From Rhopalosiphum padi (Eukaryota > Arthropoda > Insecta > Hemiptera > Aphididae): 64,000 bases of DNA. Shown here in pieces: positions 60,001 through 64,000 of this stretch. Position 1 is the stretch's first letter, and each line of letters begins with the position of its first letter. The notes under the pieces are model-generated. The model was not told the origin of the DNA, ran no database searches, and worked only from the letters and a program-made list of their open reading frames with translations. The stretch is taken from the NCBI RefSeq assembly GCF_020882245.1, contig NC_083597.1, forward strand, positions 35,194,652-35,258,651, in the 5' to 3' direction. The position numbers were made by a program, and so were the translations under genes.

Positions 60001-62624
60001 ATTTCACTATTTTATTAATAAATAGTAAAAAGAATATTTAAATTTAATTTTAACTATAAGCACAAATAGATTTATATTTATGTTAAAGCTTACTGCGTTC
60101 TTATAAAATATTCTTGTATATATGTTTTTTCTCGTTACTATTTTCAATTTTTCATAATCCAAATTTGGAAATAAAAATTAATATAGAAATAGGAAAAATA
60201 TTTGTCATTGCATTTAAATTCATTCTAAACAGATTTTAGTTTAACATTGCTTTTTTTTTTTAATGTACCTTTGAATTTTGTCGGTATAACACCGACGGTA
60301 TCTAGTTTTTCTTTATACACTGGTCAGCAAATTCCACTTTTAACGACTGGAAAACGCCTATTTTAAAATTGACTATATATTTTAAAGTTCCAACTAGATT
60401 GTATTTCTATTTGGTAGATACTATAAATAGTGTTTGGTAAAACATTTTGAGCATTTTTATTTCTATCCATAAAGTTGTTCACAGAAAAATATAGGCATGT
60501 AAAATAAAAAATATCAAGTAAAACCAGCAAGTACCATATAAGAATCCCAACCCATCGTTGTAAAAATCATTATGTCGTTCCTCAATTCTCTCGAAATTTA
60601 AAAATTAATATTAATATGACTATAGGGACTAGATAGTTATTTTATTCTTATTTCGTATTAGTATGATATTTGTAGTGCTTATTAATGTATGTATAGCAGC
60701 GGTCCGTTGACACAATGGTGTACACAATATACATTTCCATAGATTTTGAAGGGGGGAGGACAATATCTATATTAAAAAAAAACAATTACAATAAAGATGT
60801 TTTATAAAGAAGTTTTCACATTATACAGTGAAAAAAGTCATGGGTTGAGAATGAAGAATAGCCAATCCGAGTGTGTGTACGCAACTGCGTTGACGGTTAC
60901 AAAACTTCTATAATGACGTGCATTAAAGTTGTATAAATAGTTGGTCAATGCGTGTGGCACGGTGATTTTATTTTATACGTATAGTATGTTTGTTACCATT
61001 ATTGCATAATGTATTAATGCGCATAATGTCCTATACGGCTAACGGCTAATACGAACATTAATACTTTTTAATCATTTTATCGTATAAGGCCCCATGAATT
61101 GGTGAGAATAGTGGTACAGATAATAATAATAATTATTTGTTTCCTACTTAAGTTGATTTGTACAATGTAAGTAAACGTACAGTCACATGTATGTGTGTAT
61201 AAGTTCTTATATTCTTATGTATGTGAACCCATTTTAAAAACGGTTGCATTGCATTCAACGCGCTATCTGTATATAATTTATATAATATAACTACGTATAC
61301 ATATATTGTACCATACGTTTTATACATTTATTATTATTTTTTTTATAATTTTTATTTTATATAACTATAATAAAAGACAAATTGTCGACACAAATATACG
61401 AACTTAGGTATAATTATAATTAATGGATGACCTTGTGTCTCTATTTACATAGGTACCTATATGTGTTTGTAAAATAATAATTGATACCTATGTATTGTAT
61501 ATTTGCATAGGTTAATTTGTTTTACGCATATTATATACTGTGACTTGTGAGTACTTTGGCTGGTTTTGAATTTTATGTTAACTTATGTATTTTCTGAACT
61601 ACTTCAATTATCACAATGTAATAATTGTCTATGTAAAGTATAATTTTGCGATATTTGATATTATACAAATAATAAGGTTTAAAAAAAAATATTATTATTT
61701 AAAACTCTTAAAACCTCAATATATTTCCACCATAATCATTAAAGTTCGTCAAATTGCATATTTGAATTAGGTATAATAAGGCCTTAAGGATTCCGGAGGA
61801 TTATAGTTAATTAGGTTAGAAAACATTTTCATCGCATTTAAGATACTGTTTAATGTTTTTGACTTGATTCTTGATTTTAAATTTAATTTCTCATTTTCCT
61901 ATCGGTATTTATTTAAGATACCTATGTTTAAAACTTTAAAGTATTGTCTACTGTTACTGTACTAAACTTGTATAAAATATATTTTAACGACTAAATGTTA
62001 ATTTTTTTTTCATATATTTTAAATTGAATTTTCTTATTGATAATGAATTGTCATTTATGATTGGTTTCTTAATTTTATATAAAATTGAAAGACGAAATTG
62101 ATAAAGAAATAAGAAATAGAATATTAATTTAAAAAAGGGATTTTTTTTAAATTATACAGAAAATAAAGCTGAAATTGTATATAGCTGGCGACCTGGCGTA
62201 ATAATTTATCAAGCTTGATTTATAACTGTTTAATGTGTACCTAAGTATATTATTTCTAACTATTTTTGGGCAATATTAATATGTTATATATGTTATAATA
62301 AAGATAATATGTATTATTTTTATTTTTATATTTTAATAACCGCCAATCGGCTTATAAAAAAAAAAAAAAAATTACAACAAATATACAAAAATATATTAAA
62401 TATAGTAACAATAGAATTTAATTTATGTGTTAAAAATATGAATGAATATGATGAGTGTGTCTTAGTACAAAATTATTAGTAGTTACCTATTAAATATGGA
62501 CATCATTCATGTTAGAAATGCATTTTTTTTGCAAAATTGCTACGGCTTAAGGGCGTGTAAAAGAAATCTTAACTACATATTGACTATTTATTTAAAATTA
62601 ATCAAATTTGTTTAGAATATAATA
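57015..62624. other. gene-poor AT-rich region
   Basis: 5.6 kb without a supported gene. A segment at about 58125-58230 begins CAGGCTGATTCTTTTATCAG and ACTCATTAAATCG and is a diverged piece of the MITE seen intact at 25515-25920. Short GC-richer words near 59740-59780 and 60280-60300 lead nowhere. Reading frames here are all short and AT-driven. Confidence 0.5.
58125..58395. mobile_element. diverged TA-flanked MITE copy
   Basis: The left end TACAGGCTGATTCTTTTATC matches the tip of the 25515-25920 element with a single change. The right end (around TTTACTAATTGAATTTC and AATGAGTAAATGAG) is only partly recognisable. Confidence 0.45.
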
Positions 62625-63152
62625 AGTAGTATAAATTTGCCGATCCTGGGACAACCTCCCACCTCCCATACACCTCCCTATACCTCTCTACACCGCCAAA
62701 CCTCCCAAACACCTCCCTACACCGCCATGCCTCCCAAACACCTCCCTTCACTTCCAACACCACCCTGTACCACCCCATACCACTATGCACCTCCGACCAT
62801 CCGGCCACATATCCAACACATATATTAACCGCGCATGCGCGTGGACACCGTACAAGTTCCACGCGCATTGATAATATATTATGTGGCCTGATAACTCTAG
62901 GGTTGTATACACAGTTAAAACTGGTACGGTGTCCACGCGCATGCGCGGTTAATATATATGTTGGTTATGTGGCCGGATGGTCGGAGGTGCATAGTGGTAT
63001 GGGGTGGTATAGGGTGGTGTTGGCAGTGAAGGGAGGTGTTTTGGTGGCATGGTGGTGTAGGGAGGTGTTTGGGAGGTTTGGCGGTGTAGAGAGGTATAGG
63101 GAGGTGTATGGGAGGTGGGAGGTTGTCCCAGGATCGGCAAATTTATACTACT
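62625..63152. repeat. 528-bp foldback with 229-bp arms
   Basis: Left arm 62625-62853 and right arm 62924-63152 are near-perfect reverse complements, each 229 bases, separated by 70 bases. On the plus strand the left arm is built of degenerate CCTCCC/ACACC words and the right arm of GGGAGGTG words, so purines and pyrimidines are strongly split between strands. Each arm ends inward with CGCGCATGCGCG. The spacer includes a shortened direct copy of the inner end of the right arm (62859-62893). The overlapping frames on both strands are by-products of the repeat. Confidence 0.9.
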
Positions 63153-64000
63153 ATAATAGGTTATAGGTATTAGCTGTATATTAATTTATATTTTATCAGT
63201 ATTGCAGGGTATACATATCGCATTACTAACTATAAAACTGTACAATGTGTGCTGGTATTTTATAAAGTATAATTTCATAAGAATCATTCAATTATTTTGA
63301 TAGTATTTCAGTAGTTATTAGGTAGGTGTAGACAGTAGTTATATATATTTATTAAAAAACAAAAACACAAAAGTACTACATAGAGATATCTTTTTTTTCT
63401 TTTACAATGATTTTATAATTTATAGTTGGGAAAGTTGGGCGTTTGTTTATATTTAAATGTGGCAGTATAACTGGCCGGATATAACTAACCACACTAACAT
63501 TTTCATGGCTATGTTTTGTTTTCACGGTTCATGTGAATTGAATGTCACGCAACAGTTTCTATATGAATATAATATATGACTATACGTATAATCGTAAATG
63601 CATAATGCATCCATATAATCATGTAGGTACATTTGGAATAAACTACCTATATGTCTAGGTCTAGTGCATAAAATATAAAATATATTATATTGTTGTTTGT
63701 TTACCTATGTATAGTTATTGGATATACCTGCACTATATGCACTACGCAGCCTACATCCGATTTAGATCGGAATTATTTCAAAGTTTGTCTATCCGGTTTT
63801 TGGTAGTCAGCAATTGTTAAAAATTAAATCCTATAATATGTCTGTAAATACGATTCATATAATATATACTGAAATTCAGTTTGACGTATCTATAACATGC
63901 GCACATGGCTACATATATTATTTGAGCGTTCAATAATACTGTATTGGAGTAGGTACCACACAAAAACCTTTATCTGATATGTTCTTTCAAATCGTAAATT
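63153..64000. other. AT-rich end of window, no gene seen
   Basis: No supported frame, RNA gene or repeat recognised. Confidence 0.5.

Noticed and set aside
62602..63166. Five overlapping Pro/Thr- or Gly/Arg-rich frames
   Set aside because: They mirror each other because of the inverted repeat and are not independent genes.

Overview
The window reads as insect nuclear DNA, most likely from an aphid (Hemiptera). It is strongly AT-rich, its genes are split by short introns with GT..AG borders, it is crowded with small inverted-repeat transposons, and the motif TAGGTACCTA recurs. The aphid assignment is inference from composition and repeat style. The gene families are recognised from their motifs. 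There are no bacterial features.

Layout. 68-2257 (+): 3' part of an ABCC/MRP-type transporter, cut by the window edge. 3345-5266 (+): KH-domain DEAD-box helicase (DDX43 type). 7867-9082 (-): BTB/KCTD-type cullin-3 adaptor (BACURD family). 9.1-16.5 kb: gene-poor, with two nested inverted-repeat elements at 11.75-13.88 kb. 16579-24652 (+): SNF2-family ATPase of the TTF2/lodestar type. 24991-28223 (-): TM2D3/almondex membrane protein. 28666-31916 (+): mitochondrial ClpP. 32440-40095 (+): calcium-channel alpha-2/delta subunit in about 28 exons. 40318-43725 (-): TRAIP/nopo RING ubiquitin ligase. 46821-50652 (+): nuclear poly(A)-binding protein PABPN1/Pabp2. 52.4-57 kb: a promoter-like stretch followed by decayed transposase fragments (hAT, THAP, FLYWCH types). 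57-64 kb: intergenic, with a 528-bp foldback structure at 62625-63152.

The most notable structure is inside the 2.8-kb second coding intron of Pabp2. Five copies of one H/ACA-type small RNA gene, one decayed copy, and three tandem copies of a C/D-box-like unit lie there on the sense strand. The H/ACA copies keep an identical 3' guide pocket, an ACA box at fixed distance and compensatory stem changes, while loops and the 5' pocket drift. This intron therefore looks like a small nucleolar RNA nursery that has grown by local duplication.

The genes are unrelated housekeeping or neuronal genes and do not form a pathway. Pairs are divergent (TM2D3/ClpP) or convergent (TTF2/TM2D3, alpha-2/delta/TRAIP, DDX43/BACURD) and some probably share promoter or 3' space. 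A roughly 0.3-0.4 kb transposon family flanked by TTAA occurs in introns of five of the neighbouring genes. Exon borders were assigned by eye from frame continuity and splice consensus. All summed reading frames close without stops.
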